Counted from the stretch's first letter, positions 9,310-19,457 are shown. The stretch is 64,000 nt of DNA from Flavisolibacter longurius (GCA_013327885.1 JABUMY010000012.1:62001-126000); one strand, 5' to 3'. Notes: generated by a model from the sequence alone, not told the origin. Translations and numbers: made by a program.

Positions 9310-10800
9310 ATGACCTTTAAAAGTTTCTGTTCAATCATTACCCTCTTTCAGTTGCTTTTTTGCTGTGGTTTATTGCATGCCCAGGAATCAACAACGCTAA
9401 AACTGTCGCCTGTTTTACAAAGCAATATGGTGATACAGCAAAACAAACCATTCAAAGTTTGGGGATGGGCGCCAGCAGGAGAAACCGTTCTTATAAGTGC
9501 TGATTGGATGAAGACGGCTGTAAAAGTAGCGGCAGAAGCCGATGGTCGTTTTCTCGGCATCTTACCAGTGCCGCCTGCTACCAGGGGCGACTTTTCCAAA
9601 AAAAGCCTGACTGTAACTGCCGCAGGAAAATCAGTGACCCTCCATAATCTTTTGATCGGCGAAACCTGGATCTGCAGCGGGCAATCGAACATGCAATTCA
9701 AGCTTCGCGAAACGATTGACTCAACGAGGGAAGTAGCAGCAGCCAATTTTCCGAACATCCGTTTATTCAGCGCTGGGTTAAATTTCAGTAACAGCCCGCT
9801 GGACAGCATCAGCGGCCGCTGGCAGGAATGCACACCGGAAACCGTGAAAAATTTTAGTGCCGTGGCGTATCATTTTGGCCGTGAACTGCACCAGGCCCTG
9901 AACCTTCCCATCGGCATCATTTTCACCGGCATTGGTGCCTCTTCAGCGCAGGCTTATGTACCAAAAGAAGTGCTGGCTGCCGACACCCTGCTTAACCGCG
10001 TTTACCTGCAACCTTATTTGTTTAGTCCCCGCTCAAAAGAAAAAATTGATGGCGGCTTTTCGTTTGAAAAAGTGACGCGGCCGTTTTTGTTGTACAATGC
10101 AATTATTCATCCGTTTACCCAACTTTCCGTGAAAGGGTTTACCTGGTACCAGGGCGAGTCAAATCGAATGGAACGGGAATCTTATACAAAATTGACACAG
10201 GCGTTAATACAAAGCTGGCGCAACGCATTCGGGCAAGGCGGCCTGCCGTTTTATTATGTGCAGATAGCACCGTTTTGGTATGATAATCCCGATTCTACGC
10301 TTGCCGATTATGCCTTTTTCCGCGAAGCACAAGCAAAGATTTCAACGTTAGGCAATACGGAAATGGTGGTAACGATGGATGTTGGTGAGGCCAGGGATCT
10401 TCATCCCAAAAACAAAAAACCAATTGGAATGCGGCTGGCAAAAACAGCATTGAATCGTACCTACGGCCAGCTCAGTGTTGCCTACAGGGGACCGCAATAT
10501 GATTATGCTGTTTTTGACAAGGCCAGGGCGATAATTCATTTTACTCCTGAAAGTGTAGGAAGTGGACTCGCAACAAAGGATGGCAATCCTCCCATGCATT
10601 TTACAATGGCTGGTGCCGATAAAATTTTTCACCCGGCAACTGCAAGAATTATCGGCAATACAATTGAACTGGTTTCACGGGGAGTAAAAAAGCCGGTTGC
10701 CGTTCGGTATGCCTTCACCAATTTCCCGGTTAGCAACCTACAAAACGGTGAGGGGCTTCCGGCCGTGCCGTTTCGCACGGACGGCTGGCCTGAAAAATAG
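9310..10800 (+). CDS. sialate O-acetylesterase-type SGNH carbohydrate esterase
   Basis: A 496-residue protein with a signal peptide to about residue 25 (LLHAQES). The catalytic serine is S126 in CSGQSNMQFKL, the hallmark of the SASA/DUF303 esterase family, and the second family block KGFTWYQGESNRMERESY is present. A Gly/Asn oxyanion region and a late Asp-x-x-His (ARDLHPKNK) complete the expected set. These enzymes remove O-acetyl groups from sugars; despite the name, many act on plant polysaccharides such as acetylated xylan or pectin rather than sialic acid. It is the last gene of the first colinear CAZyme run, with a 424 bp gap downstream. Deacetylation would expose the glycan to the neighbouring GH78, GH43 and GH92 enzymes. 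Confidence 0.9.
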   Translation: MTFKSFCSIITLFQLLFCCGLLHAQESTTLKLSPVLQSNMVIQQNKPFKVWGWAPAGETVLISADWMKTAVKVAAEADGRFLGILPVPPATRGDFSKKSLTVTAAGKSVTLHNLLIGETWICSGQSNMQFKLRETIDSTREVAAANFPNIRLFSAGLNFSNSPLDSISGRWQECTPETVKNFSAVAYHFGRELHQALNLPIGIIFTGIGASSAQAYVPKEVLAADTLLNRVYLQPYLFSPRSKEKIDGGFSFEKVTRPFLLYNAIIHPFTQLSVKGFTWYQGESNRMERESYTKLTQALIQSWRNAFGQGGLPFYYVQIAPFWYDNPDSTLADYAFFREAQAKISTLGNTEMVVTMDVGEARDLHPKNKKPIGMRLAKTALNRTYGQLSVAYRGPQYDYAVFDKARAIIHFTPESVGSGLATKDGNPPMHFTMAGADKIFHPATARIIGNTIELVSRGVKKPVAVRYAFTNFPVSNLQNGEGLPAVPFRTDGWPEK

Positions 10801-11224
10801 ACGCAGTAGGAGAGGCGTGGTAATAAGTTGTTGTTAATTCATTGTACTCCTACTATGCTGCAAACTGCAGCAATCAATTCGTTTAAGATACTCCTTCCCG
10901 GCTACTTGTTTTATTTCTGCACTGAACACGGCAACGTACTTTGACCTACTCACAAAGTGAAGAATGTTTGCATTTCCCCATCACGCAAGACATCACGCAA
11001 AACTTCATCCATAAAAAATAAAAGCAAAGACCTGAACGACCATTTCGATACCGCAAATGGATTTTTCGGCGTGATGCTGCGAATCGCTACTTCGTATAAA
11101 AAAAGTTTGCAACTAGTGGAGGTGGCGAAATTGTTAAGGTACTTATAAGATGTATGTTTTGTGAACGAAGCTGGTTGCCTGCTTGCCGCTTCTTTCCAAA
11201 AGATCAATCAATACTTGCTTGATT
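10801..11224. other. intergenic region before the six-gene susD/susC operon
   Basis: About 424 bp without a convincing gene. Just after the esterase stop there is an inverted repeat AGTAGGAG (10805-10812) / CTCCTACT (10847-10854), and a tight hairpin TGCTGCA-AAC-TGCAGCA at 10856-10872. Neither has a following T-run, so they are weak terminator candidates at best. A 63-codon frame at 10957-11148 has no recognisable features and is probably chance. The promoter of the downstream operon should lie here, but I could not pick it out. Confidence 0.5.
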
Positions 11225-12964
11225 ATGAAAGTTTTCTTCTTTGCTGCTGTTACTGTTACGTGTTTCCTGCTTTCCTGTAAAAAAAGTGGCTTTCTCGACC
11301 AGACGGTAACCTCCAGTCTGAATGAGTCCACCACGTTTGCCGACAGCGTTAACGCCATGGCCTTCCTCAATGAAATCTATTCGGGCATTGGCTTTGCCAC
11401 CGATCCGCGCCGGTTTGGTGGTGGTGGTTTTGCGGCGGGACTGGATGCTGCTTCGGATGAAGCCGAAGGGCCCAATGCCTCCAGTTCAAACGGCTTTATA
11501 CAATTTGCTACCGGCACAGTCAACCCCAATATTATTCCTGATGATGCGTGGTGGGTTCCTTACAACAAGATCAGGGCGGTCAACCAGTTCTTAAAGAATT
11601 TACCCACGGTGCCGTTCAATGCGGCGTTAAAAGCACACACAAGAGCCGAAGCAAGATTTCTACGGGCCTGGTATTATGCCATGATGTTGCAGCATTATGG
11701 TGGTGTGCCGTTGATTGGTGATGCTATTTTTACAGCTAACGAAGCCATTCCTGCCAAAAGAAGTTCGTTCCGTGCTTGCGTTGAATATATTTTGTCGGAA
11801 TGCGATGCAGCCGCTCAGGACCTGCCGCTCACACAAGCCGGATCGCAGTATGGTCGCATCAGCAGAGGTGCCTGCCTGGCGCTGAAAGCAAGAGTATTAT
11901 TGTTTGCTGCCAGCCCGCTGTTTAACGATGGCGGCCAAGCCAAAGGTATAGCCGGACTGGATTCGATCGTGGCTTACCCGGACAGCGATCCTACTCGCTG
12001 GCGCAGAGCAGCCGATGCGGCAAGAACCGTTATTGGCTCCAATGCTTACTCCCTTTACTACGACTCCACCAGCCGTAGCGGCGAAAAAGGTTATGGCTTC
12101 CAGCGTTTGTTTACGCTCCGCTACAATACCGAATACATTCTGGCCCGTATGATGGGCGATAACAAACACATGGAAAGCCTGTGGGATGCACCTTCCCGCG
12201 GGGGTGGCGGTGGACCGTTTCCTTACCAGGAGATGGTGGACGCTTTCCCGATGGCCAATGGCAAGGAAATAACCGATCCCACATCGGGCTACAACCCGGC
12301 GCAGCCTTATCAAAACCGCGATCCGCGGCTGCAGTACAGCATCCTTTATGATTCCAGCCTGCGCAAAGTCTTTGCTGCCAACCAGCCGGCACCACTCCAG
12401 CTTTATATCAATACAGCGGTTACTCCCGCTGTACCGGCCAGTGGCGATGCCGTTTACAGGGGCACACCAACGGGCTACTATATCTTTAAAATGATCGACC
12501 CCAATGTGATCAACAATGACCTGGCGGCAAGTCAGCGGGTACTTCCCCTCATGCGTTATGCGGAGGTGCTGCTGAATTTTGCAGAAGCCACCAACGAAGC
12601 CGATGGGCCAACACCGGAAGTGTACCAGGCCGTGGAAGCCATTCGCCGGCGAGCCGGTATTCGCCCATACGAACTGCCAACCGGTTTGTCGAAAGAGCAA
12701 ATGCGCATTGCTATTCGCAAAGAACGCCGCATTGAACTGGCGTATGAAGGGCATCGCTTTTTTGACGTAAGACGCTGGATGATTGCCGAAGAAACCGACA
12801 ACAAAATGATGCACGGAATGGAAGTCAGCCGCAACGGCGCTCAAAAAACGCACAAGGTATTTGATGTGCGCAAGCACAATTTCAGCAAAGCCATGTACCT
12901 CTGGCCCTTGCCGCTGTCCGAAATTGCCAAATCGCCAGAGCTGTTGCAAAACCCGCATTATTAA
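11225..12964 (+). CDS. SusD/RagB family outer-membrane lipoprotein (first)
   Basis: A 579-residue lipoprotein. I start it at the ATG of MKVFFFAAVTVTCFLLSC; the lipobox FLLSC puts the lipidated Cys at residue 18. A longer frame from a TTG at 11183 would add 14 residues ahead of the signal and is unlikely. The body shows the SusD signature blocks: HTRAEARFLRAWYYAMMLQHYGGVPL (helical TPR face, about 140-165), ALKARVLLFAASPLFND, and near the C-terminus RKERRIELAYEGHRFFDVRRW. SusD proteins sit on the cell surface and form a lid over a SusC porin, capturing glycan. It is unusual in preceding its susC and being separated from it by two small lipoprotein genes. Confidence 0.93.
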   Translation: MKVFFFAAVTVTCFLLSCKKSGFLDQTVTSSLNESTTFADSVNAMAFLNEIYSGIGFATDPRRFGGGGFAAGLDAASDEAEGPNASSSNGFIQFATGTVNPNIIPDDAWWVPYNKIRAVNQFLKNLPTVPFNAALKAHTRAEARFLRAWYYAMMLQHYGGVPLIGDAIFTANEAIPAKRSSFRACVEYILSECDAAAQDLPLTQAGSQYGRISRGACLALKARVLLFAASPLFNDGGQAKGIAGLDSIVAYPDSDPTRWRRAADAARTVIGSNAYSLYYDSTSRSGEKGYGFQRLFTLRYNTEYILARMMGDNKHMESLWDAPSRGGGGGPFPYQEMVDAFPMANGKEITDPTSGYNPAQPYQNRDPRLQYSILYDSSLRKVFAANQPAPLQLYINTAVTPAVPASGDAVYRGTPTGYYIFKMIDPNVINNDLAASQRVLPLMRYAEVLLNFAEATNEADGPTPEVYQAVEAIRRRAGIRPYELPTGLSKEQMRIAIRKERRIELAYEGHRFFDVRRWMIAEETDNKMMHGMEVSRNGAQKTHKVFDVRKHNFSKAMYLWPLPLSEIAKSPELLQNPHY

Positions 12965-13011
12965 TCGATCCCATTTTCTATAACGATTGTTGACGCCTAC
13001 AAAAAAAAGCT

Positions 13012-13437
13012 ATGAAACGCGTACACGTATACCTGTTGTTCCTTTCGTTGTCGGCCCTGTTTGCCTGCAGAACCGAACGGTTGGAAAGGCCTTTTGAGCC
13101 TATAAAAGATGTGAATGGAAGCTGGAAAATTGTGGGGGTGTCCCGCAACGGCACAGACCTGACATCCCGGTTTGATTTTTCAAAGTTCAGGCTCAGTTTT
13201 ACCGACAGCGCTTATTCCATTTCTGAGCAGGTCCCTTTCCTGGTGACCACCAGCGGTACCTGGCGGTTTGATGACCCGGCCTACCCATTCAAACTGTCAC
13301 TAACGGCAAAGGACAGTGCCGCGAAAACCACCCCGCTTCTTTTCCCGGTTACCGGGGGAAAACGCAGCATGATCTTAAACCTGAGCCCTGGCTGCACCGC
13401 CAACACTTACCAGTACACATTGCAAAAAGCCGACTAA
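13012..13437 (+). CDS. small lipoprotein, possibly DUF5004/lipocalin-like
   Basis: A 141-residue protein starting MKRVHVYLLFLSLSALFAC, with a lipobox at ALFAC and predicted lipid attachment at C19. The mature part contains DVNGSWKIVGVSRNGTDLT followed by alternating beta strands (FRLSFTDSAYSI, GTWRFDDPAYPFKL). This is a layout like the small lipocalin-like lipoproteins of Bacteroidota carbohydrate loci that databases group as DUF5004. That family name is from memory and not verified. The gene lies 47 bp after susD and 30 bp before another lipoprotein gene, so it is surely in the same transcript. The likely role is an accessory surface glycan-binding protein; no catalytic residues are evident. 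Confidence 0.7.
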   Translation: MKRVHVYLLFLSLSALFACRTERLERPFEPIKDVNGSWKIVGVSRNGTDLTSRFDFSKFRLSFTDSAYSISEQVPFLVTTSGTWRFDDPAYPFKLSLTAKDSAAKTTPLLFPVTGGKRSMILNLSPGCTANTYQYTLQKAD

Positions 13438-13467
13438 CAAAATACCTCACCGGATAAAAACCGTTTC

Positions 13468-14448
13468 ATGAAATTTTTACCATTGAAAAAGAGCTGGTTT
13501 TCGCCGCGAAACGTCGCTGCCTTTTTCATTCTTGCCTTCTTTATCAGTTGCAGCATGACCATTGATACCATCGAACAACCGATGAGTGTTAAAGGCGGCG
13601 AGATTTTACCTGTGACCCTAAACGTGACCATTGAAACCAATGAGGCGCAAACCTCCAAGTTCATGGTAGCAGTGCTGGTGCCAAAGGTTTGGAATGCCCG
13701 CCGAAATACGACGGTCACGTTTACCAGCGACATCACTTCCGGTGATCAGCGCATGTCCGTGATACCCGAAGGCACGCCGGAACCCAAAGGCAGCGGCATG
13801 GACTGGCCAACACTGATTTCAACAAAAGTTGGCAATGGCGGAAACCTGATCAACGATTACGAATGGGTAGCCTTTTTTTCCGACGCGGCGTATCGGGTGG
13901 AAGGAAACAAGACCGTTAAAGTACAGGTGAAAATAAGAACGAGAGTAAGCGATGACAACCTTTCTTTTAAACTTGGTTATTGCGTGGCTAACAGTACCGA
14001 TGGGTTGAGCGGCACTGACCGTTACGGTACTTATTTCACCTCTTGTTTCCGCGTGGAAGGAAGTGGTGACCTGATTGATTTTTGTAATCCGCAACTGGCT
14101 TCTATTGAACCGCGTACCTCGCTGGACAATGACATTATTACCCTCAATTTCGATTCCAAGGTTAGCGACAACCTCCTTTCCGATGTGACGGATATTTATC
14201 TCTGCGCCACCGGTATTACCACAGCGGGGGAACGCATTGATGTCTGCCTGCAAAATGCACAAAGCAAAATGAACCCGGCAGGCGTGGGGCGTTTTCAAAA
14301 AGACATCTGGCCGCGACAGTTTTTTTCCCTGAAACCGGCTCAAACCCTGCGCAGCCTTGAATATTATTTCACCGATGCAACGGGCACAAAGAAAGTGGGC
14401 TACGGTGGCGGTGCCGATCCGTTCCCGTTTACGTTCAAATGTCAATAA
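13468..14448 (+). CDS. lipoprotein of unknown function, possibly DUF4961 family
   Basis: A 326-residue protein with a hydrophobic leader (about residues 14-27) and a Cys at 28 in FFISC, consistent with a lipoprotein. The mature chain is beta-rich with no enzyme signature. It contains WNARRNTTVTF, YEWVAFFSD and a paired block ending DPFPFTFKCQ. Its layout resembles proteins grouped as DUF4961, which occur beside SusC/SusD genes; the name is a recollection, not a search result. Position 30 bp after one lipoprotein and 61 bp before susC argues that it is a third surface component of the uptake complex, perhaps a glycan-binding protein in the place of SusE/SusF. Several Cys residues in the second half could form disulfides. 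Confidence 0.65.
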   Translation: MKFLPLKKSWFSPRNVAAFFILAFFISCSMTIDTIEQPMSVKGGEILPVTLNVTIETNEAQTSKFMVAVLVPKVWNARRNTTVTFTSDITSGDQRMSVIPEGTPEPKGSGMDWPTLISTKVGNGGNLINDYEWVAFFSDAAYRVEGNKTVKVQVKIRTRVSDDNLSFKLGYCVANSTDGLSGTDRYGTYFTSCFRVEGSGDLIDFCNPQLASIEPRTSLDNDIITLNFDSKVSDNLLSDVTDIYLCATGITTAGERIDVCLQNAQSKMNPAGVGRFQKDIWPRQFFSLKPAQTLRSLEYYFTDATGTKKVGYGGGADPFPFTFKCQ

Positions 14449-14509
14449 GCCAAAACCAACATTTTTTCATTCACCGCAACATTAAACTAAGCATATGCCT
14501 GCTTTTTAT

Positions 14510-17500
14510 ATGAAGAAATCCATTCTTGCCACCCTTGTCGCCTTGTTGTTTTGCTGGCATACTGCCAGTGCTCAAGTGGGACAAAATACAACTACCGTCC
14601 GGTTAACCGGTACGGTGGTGGATGATTTTGGCAAGCCCTTGTCCGGCGTGGTGGTTTCGCAAACCGGGACAGCGGTATCAACCCTTACCGATAAGGCAGG
14701 AGCCTTCCAGGTAGAAGCGGCACCGGATAGCCGTGTGCTGTTTTCCCATCCTCTTTTCAACAGTACCAGCATCAAAGCAGGTCATGCAGGAGAGTTGACC
14801 ATTCGCCTTTCCAAACGCTTCCTGCATCAATTGGGGCCTGTGAAAAACAGTGTGACCATCACCGATACCACTGAACTGTTATTGAACCGCAGGCAACGGG
14901 TGAATGTGTTGTACGGCGAAAAAAATCCAGCCGAATTACTGGGATCTTATGCTACGGTTTATGGTTCGCAACTCGGCACAGCGCCTGTGCCTAATTACCT
15001 GTATGCTTTGCCCGGTCAACTGGCGGGGCTGAACGTCATTCAGAACAGGGGATTTTATGTTCCGCTTACTTCATCGCTTACTGACGTGGATATTTTCGTG
15101 GGCAATATTCCCAAGAACAACAGCGGCGCCGGTCCTTCCGATAACACTGAATTTTCCATTCAACTCCGTGGGCATGGCGGCAGCGCCGGACAGGGACCGG
15201 CAACCGTAGTGGATGGTGTTCAGCGTGATTATTTTTCGCTGGACCCGCACAGCATTGAATCGGTAACGATTGCGAAAGACGCATTGTCTTCCATCTTACT
15301 TGGACAAAACAGCTCCCGTGGTGCCCTGATTGTAACAACAAAACGACCGGAAGCCGGCGCTCCCAGGCTTTCCTACACAGCAGAGACAGGGTTGCAAACA
15401 CCGCTCGGATTTCAAAACCCGCTACCGGCTTACCAGTATGCCTACCTATTGAACGAAGCCCTGCTGAATGATGGCAAGCAACCCGCCTATACAGCCGCTG
15501 ATTTTGCCGCTTACCGCGATGGCAGCGATCCAATCAGGCGCCCCGATGTAAACTGGTACAATACGGTGCTGCGTGACAACGCCAGGCTTACCCGTCATAA
15601 CCTGAACGTAAGCGGTGGCGGCAGTCTTGCCCGCTATCTCGTTTCACTCAATTATATGGACCAGCAGGGATTGTTTGTTACCGACCCGGCCAACACCTAC
15701 AATACCAACGCTCAGCTCAAGCGATACGTGATCAATTCAAAAGTGGAAGTGGATGTCAACCGCAACTTCAACATCGGACTCCAACTGTTTGGACGCCTGC
15801 AGGAAGGCAACCAGCCCGGTGCCGGTACGCAAACCATCCTGAACGGCGTTCTGTCAACTCCCGGTAATGCCTACCCGGTTTATAATCCCAACGGTTCGTT
15901 TGGCGGTACCAATAATTATACGCAAAACCTGCTGGCGCAAACCATTGCCTCCGGTTACCAGGCCGATAACACCCGCGATGTGATGGCCAACCTGGACCTC
16001 TCGTATAAACTCGATGATTATGTAAAAGGCCTTTGGGTAAACGCCAAAGGAAACGTGTCTGTTTATTCGGCCGGTATTATCAACCGCAACAAGCAGACGC
16101 CGGTTTTTACGATGGCCCTTTCACCATCGGGTGACACGGTTTACAATCGCCACGGCAACACTGTTAACCAGCAAAATGGCTTCACCACAACGGCATGGGC
16201 CCGTTACTGGTTTGCGCAATTATCAGCAGGTTACGACCGGCAGTTTGGCCAGCACAAAGTGAGTGGCCAATTGCTCTTCGACCAGAAAAAAACATTACTG
16301 AACTACGATATTCCTTCCCGCCTTACCAACTATGCCGGTAAAGCTTCGTATAACTATGGCGGTAAATATTTTGCCGAAGGCGCCCTGGTGTATAGCGGTT
16401 ATGACCGTTACCGGCCTGGTCACCAGTTTGGCTTGTTTTACGCGGCGGGATTGGGCTGGGACGTGGCCAAAGAAAATTTCTTGCAGGGGCAGCAATCCTG
16501 GCTTCACCAGTTAAAGTTCAGAGCTACCTATGGCAAAACAGGGAATGCCAATGTAGATAATTACGGCTACTATATTTGGCGGTCGTATTACGTGGGTGTC
16601 GCAGGCTGGTATCCAATCGGCAGCAATTATCAAAACGGCATTGGCATGGCCGAAGGCGGACAGCCCGGTAGCCAGACGCTGGCCAATATTGTAGCCACCT
16701 GGGAAAAAGCCAACAAATTGAATGTTGGGTTGAATGTTTCGTTATGGAAAAACCATTTACAGCTAACGGCTGACTACTACAACGAAAAATATTATGATGT
16801 CATGCAGCAGCGTGGCAAGACCATTGCGCTGATCGGAATAAACTATCCCGCAGAAAACATCGGTATCAATCGGTTTACCGGTTTTGAAGGATCACTTACC
16901 TACCAGAATAACGTAAAAAGCTTCAACTATTTTATTAACGGTAACGCAGCCATCCAGCAATCAAAAGTTTTATTCAAAGATGAACAGGAGAGGGCTTATG
17001 CCTGGAACGTGGAAACCGGTCACCCCGTTGGTCAGCGCTTTGGCCTTGTTGCCGATGGCTTTTTTCAAACTGATGCCGAAGCCAAAGCCGCCCCAACCAT
17101 CACTGGCTTTACACCACTGGCCGGCGACTTCCGCTACCGCGACCTTAATAACGATGGTGTGATCGACCAGTTTGACATCACGGCATTGGGCCAGGAGCGT
17201 CCGCTGATCTACTACGGGCTGACGGTGGGTTTTGATTTTAAAGGCATCGAATTCAGTGCGCTGGTTCAGGGTGTGCATAACCGTGAGATCTATGTCAACA
17301 ACGGGATTGTTGATGCGGGCTTCCAGGGCCAGAACAATGGTTATTCGCAGGCTTACCAGCAGGCGCTCGGTCGCTGGGTTCCGGAGAATGCAGCCAATGC
17401 CAGCTATCCAAGGTTGACGGCTGGTGGAAGCGGTTACAACTATACACCGCTCTTTTCATCCAATTCTGCATTTCTTAAAAACGGCAATTTCCTTCGGTTG

Positions 17501-17692
17501 AAAACAGTGCACCTGGCTTATTCTCTGCCCTTCAATTGGGTTAAGCGTTTGAAGCTTGCCAACGTCAAGCTTTTTGTGAGTGCGCAAAACCTGGCGACGT
17601 GGGCGGCCTATGGCGTGACCGATCCCGAGGTGTCGCTACCCAACTATCCCATACAAAGGGTGATCAATACCGGCTTAACCATTAAACTGTAA
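14510..17692 (+). CDS. SusC/RagA family TonB-linked outer membrane protein (first, divergent plug)
   Basis: A 1060-residue porin. I prefer the ATG at 14510 (MKKSILATLVALLFCW, cleavage after TASAQ) over the ATG at 14495, which adds five residues. Residues 30-105 form a carboxypeptidase-like regulatory domain (VRLTGTVVDDFGKPLSGVVV). The plug is atypical: the usual VVVVGYG TonB-box segment is absent. The region after the regulatory domain instead runs through VTITDTTELLLNRRQRVNV and YALPGQLAGLNVIQNRGFYV, with an extra stretch before IQLRGHGGS. The rest is a 22-strand barrel ending VINTGLTIKL, with an SusC-typical RYRDLNNDGVIDQFDIT calcium-binding-like loop. It is followed 19 bp later by a susD gene, its most likely partner. 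Confidence 0.9.
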   Translation: MKKSILATLVALLFCWHTASAQVGQNTTTVRLTGTVVDDFGKPLSGVVVSQTGTAVSTLTDKAGAFQVEAAPDSRVLFSHPLFNSTSIKAGHAGELTIRLSKRFLHQLGPVKNSVTITDTTELLLNRRQRVNVLYGEKNPAELLGSYATVYGSQLGTAPVPNYLYALPGQLAGLNVIQNRGFYVPLTSSLTDVDIFVGNIPKNNSGAGPSDNTEFSIQLRGHGGSAGQGPATVVDGVQRDYFSLDPHSIESVTIAKDALSSILLGQNSSRGALIVTTKRPEAGAPRLSYTAETGLQTPLGFQNPLPAYQYAYLLNEALLNDGKQPAYTAADFAAYRDGSDPIRRPDVNWYNTVLRDNARLTRHNLNVSGGGSLARYLVSLNYMDQQGLFVTDPANTYNTNAQLKRYVINSKVEVDVNRNFNIGLQLFGRLQEGNQPGAGTQTILNGVLSTPGNAYPVYNPNGSFGGTNNYTQNLLAQTIASGYQADNTRDVMANLDLSYKLDDYVKGLWVNAKGNVSVYSAGIINRNKQTPVFTMALSPSGDTVYNRHGNTVNQQNGFTTTAWARYWFAQLSAGYDRQFGQHKVSGQLLFDQKKTLLNYDIPSRLTNYAGKASYNYGGKYFAEGALVYSGYDRYRPGHQFGLFYAAGLGWDVAKENFLQGQQSWLHQLKFRATYGKTGNANVDNYGYYIWRSYYVGVAGWYPIGSNYQNGIGMAEGGQPGSQTLANIVATWEKANKLNVGLNVSLWKNHLQLTADYYNEKYYDVMQQRGKTIALIGINYPAENIGINRFTGFEGSLTYQNNVKSFNYFINGNAAIQQSKVLFKDEQERAYAWNVETGHPVGQRFGLVADGFFQTDAEAKAAPTITGFTPLAGDFRYRDLNNDGVIDQFDITALGQERPLIYYGLTVGFDFKGIEFSALVQGVHNREIYVNNGIVDAGFQGQNNGYSQAYQQALGRWVPENAANASYPRLTAGGSGYNYTPLFSSNSAFLKNGNFLRLKTVHLAYSLPFNWVKRLKLANVKLFVSAQNLATWAAYGVTDPEVSLPNYPIQRVINTGLTIKL

Positions 17693-17711
17693 ACTTTTTA
17701 AACAAGAGAAG

Positions 17712-19457
17712 ATGCGTACGATTCGCTTTACGATAGGGGTTGCTGTTGGTGTTTGGAGCCTGGTGGTCCTTTCCTGCACCAAGGCTTACGAGCCGGTGCC
17801 GCTGGGGCAACAGATCAGCCTTGACCTTGTCTTTGACCCCGCCGACTCCCTTGGCAAAAACGCTATGCGTTACCTGGGTACGCTGTACCAGCAGGCGCTT
17901 CCCGACGGCCATAACCGAATCGGCGGTAATTACCTGGATGCTGCTTCCGACGATGCTGTTTCTTCAGCCTCAGGCATACCTGAAGTACAGCGCATTGCCA
18001 CAGGGGCTTACACGTCCTCGCAGGCCAACGGTGATAATGTCTGGAACAACTATTACGCGGCCATTCGCAACTGTACCAATTTTGCTGTTTACATCAACAG
18101 GGTGCCCCTAAAAGAAACCCTGCCCAACGGTGCCTCCGCCAGGCCGGCCTATCGCTCCGAAGCCCGTTTTCTACGGGCCCGCCTTTATTTTGAATTGGTG
18201 AAACGTTATGGCGGTGTACCACTGCTGAAAGATCTTGTTCCGCAGATCACCGACGAAATTCAATTGCCCCGCAACAGCTTTGCCGAATGCATTGATTACA
18301 TCGTTGCAGAATGCGACGACATAAAAGACAGTTTGCGCACAAAGGCAATGGTTGGCAATACCGAATACGGCAGGGTAACAAAGGCTGCTGCTATGGCTTT
18401 AAAAGCAAGAGTGCTGTTGTATGCTGCCAGCCCGCTTTTCAATGGCGGCAATACCGGTAACTCACCCCTGACAGGTTATGCCACCGCCGATCCGGAACGC
18501 TGGAAGCGAGCCGCCGATGCTGCTAAGGCCATCATGGACCTGCAATCATATACCCTGAATCCTTCGTTTGTTACTGTATTTACCACGCAGGCGCAGCCGG
18601 TGGGTTCCAACAGCGAAATCATTTTCTGGCGACAGGATGGTTACAACAAAAACGTAGAGATCAACAACGCACCGGTAGGGTATGTGTCTGCCGGTGGCAG
18701 AGGGGTCACCAGTCCAACGCAAAACTTAGTAGATGAATTTCCCATGGTTTCGGGCCTACCCATCGACGATCCGGCCTCTGGATACGACCCGGCAAATCCT
18801 TATGAGAACCGCGACCCAAGGTTACATCACACCGTTTTTTACAACGGCCATATGTGGCTGAACCGCCCGGTAGAAACCTTTGATGGCGGCGCCGACAAGC
18901 CCGGTGGTACGGTGCAGCAAACCAAGACCGGTTATTACATGCGAAAGTTTATGGGAGAGTTTGAAAGTGTGAGCAACAACCCGCCGTTGTACAACGATGT
19001 GGTGCATGACTGGATCTATTTCCGCTATGCAGAAGTGCTCCTGAATTTTGCCGAGGCCACCAATGAATTTTCAGGGGCTACAGCCGATGTGTATGCGGCA
19101 CTGACAGCACTCCGGAAACGGGCTGGCATTGAAGCAGGCGCTGATAATTTTTACGGCCTGAAACAAGGCATGTCAAAAGACGAAATGCGCCAGGCCATTC
19201 GTACCGAAAGAAGAATTGAGCTCGCTTTCGAAGAACACCGTTTCTGGGACATCCGTCGCTGGAAGATTGCCGAAGCCGTGTACAATATGGCACCACTTTA
19301 CGGACTCAATATTCAACGATCGAGCAGCGGGCAAATTTTTTACAACCGCATACCGGTTTTGACAACGGCCTTCCGCAGCCCGCAAATGTATCTCTATCCC
19401 ATTCCGTTCAGTGAAGTGAACAAGAACCCGAAAATGCAACAAAACCCAGGCTGGTAA
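17712..19457 (+). CDS. SusD/RagB family outer-membrane lipoprotein (second)
   Basis: A 581-residue lipoprotein with leader MRTIRFTIGVAVGVWSLVVL and the lipidated Cys at residue 22 (VVLSC). The SusD hallmarks are present: YRSEARFLRARLYFELVKRY (about 135-160), KARVLLYAASPLFNGG, ENRDPRLHHTVFYNG, YFRYAEVLLNFAEATN and the C-terminal RTERRIELAFEEHRFWDIRRW. It forms the glycan-binding lid of a SusC porin. It lies 19 bp after one susC and 35 bp before another, so its partner could be either; the usual susC-then-susD order points to the upstream one (14510). Confidence 0.94.
   Translation: MRTIRFTIGVAVGVWSLVVLSCTKAYEPVPLGQQISLDLVFDPADSLGKNAMRYLGTLYQQALPDGHNRIGGNYLDAASDDAVSSASGIPEVQRIATGAYTSSQANGDNVWNNYYAAIRNCTNFAVYINRVPLKETLPNGASARPAYRSEARFLRARLYFELVKRYGGVPLLKDLVPQITDEIQLPRNSFAECIDYIVAECDDIKDSLRTKAMVGNTEYGRVTKAAAMALKARVLLYAASPLFNGGNTGNSPLTGYATADPERWKRAADAAKAIMDLQSYTLNPSFVTVFTTQAQPVGSNSEIIFWRQDGYNKNVEINNAPVGYVSAGGRGVTSPTQNLVDEFPMVSGLPIDDPASGYDPANPYENRDPRLHHTVFYNGHMWLNRPVETFDGGADKPGGTVQQTKTGYYMRKFMGEFESVSNNPPLYNDVVHDWIYFRYAEVLLNFAEATNEFSGATADVYAALTALRKRAGIEAGADNFYGLKQGMSKDEMRQAIRTERRIELAFEEHRFWDIRRWKIAEAVYNMAPLYGLNIQRSSSGQIFYNRIPVLTTAFRSPQMYLYPIPFSEVNKNPKMQQNPGW

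Noticed and set aside
10957-11148. 63-codon frame upstream of the susD operon
   Set aside because: No signal peptide, domain or promoter element, and the region is more likely the operon's control region.
11897-12958. 353-codon - strand frame inside the first susD gene
   Set aside because: Antisense to a gene with clear SusD motifs; its translation has no family features.
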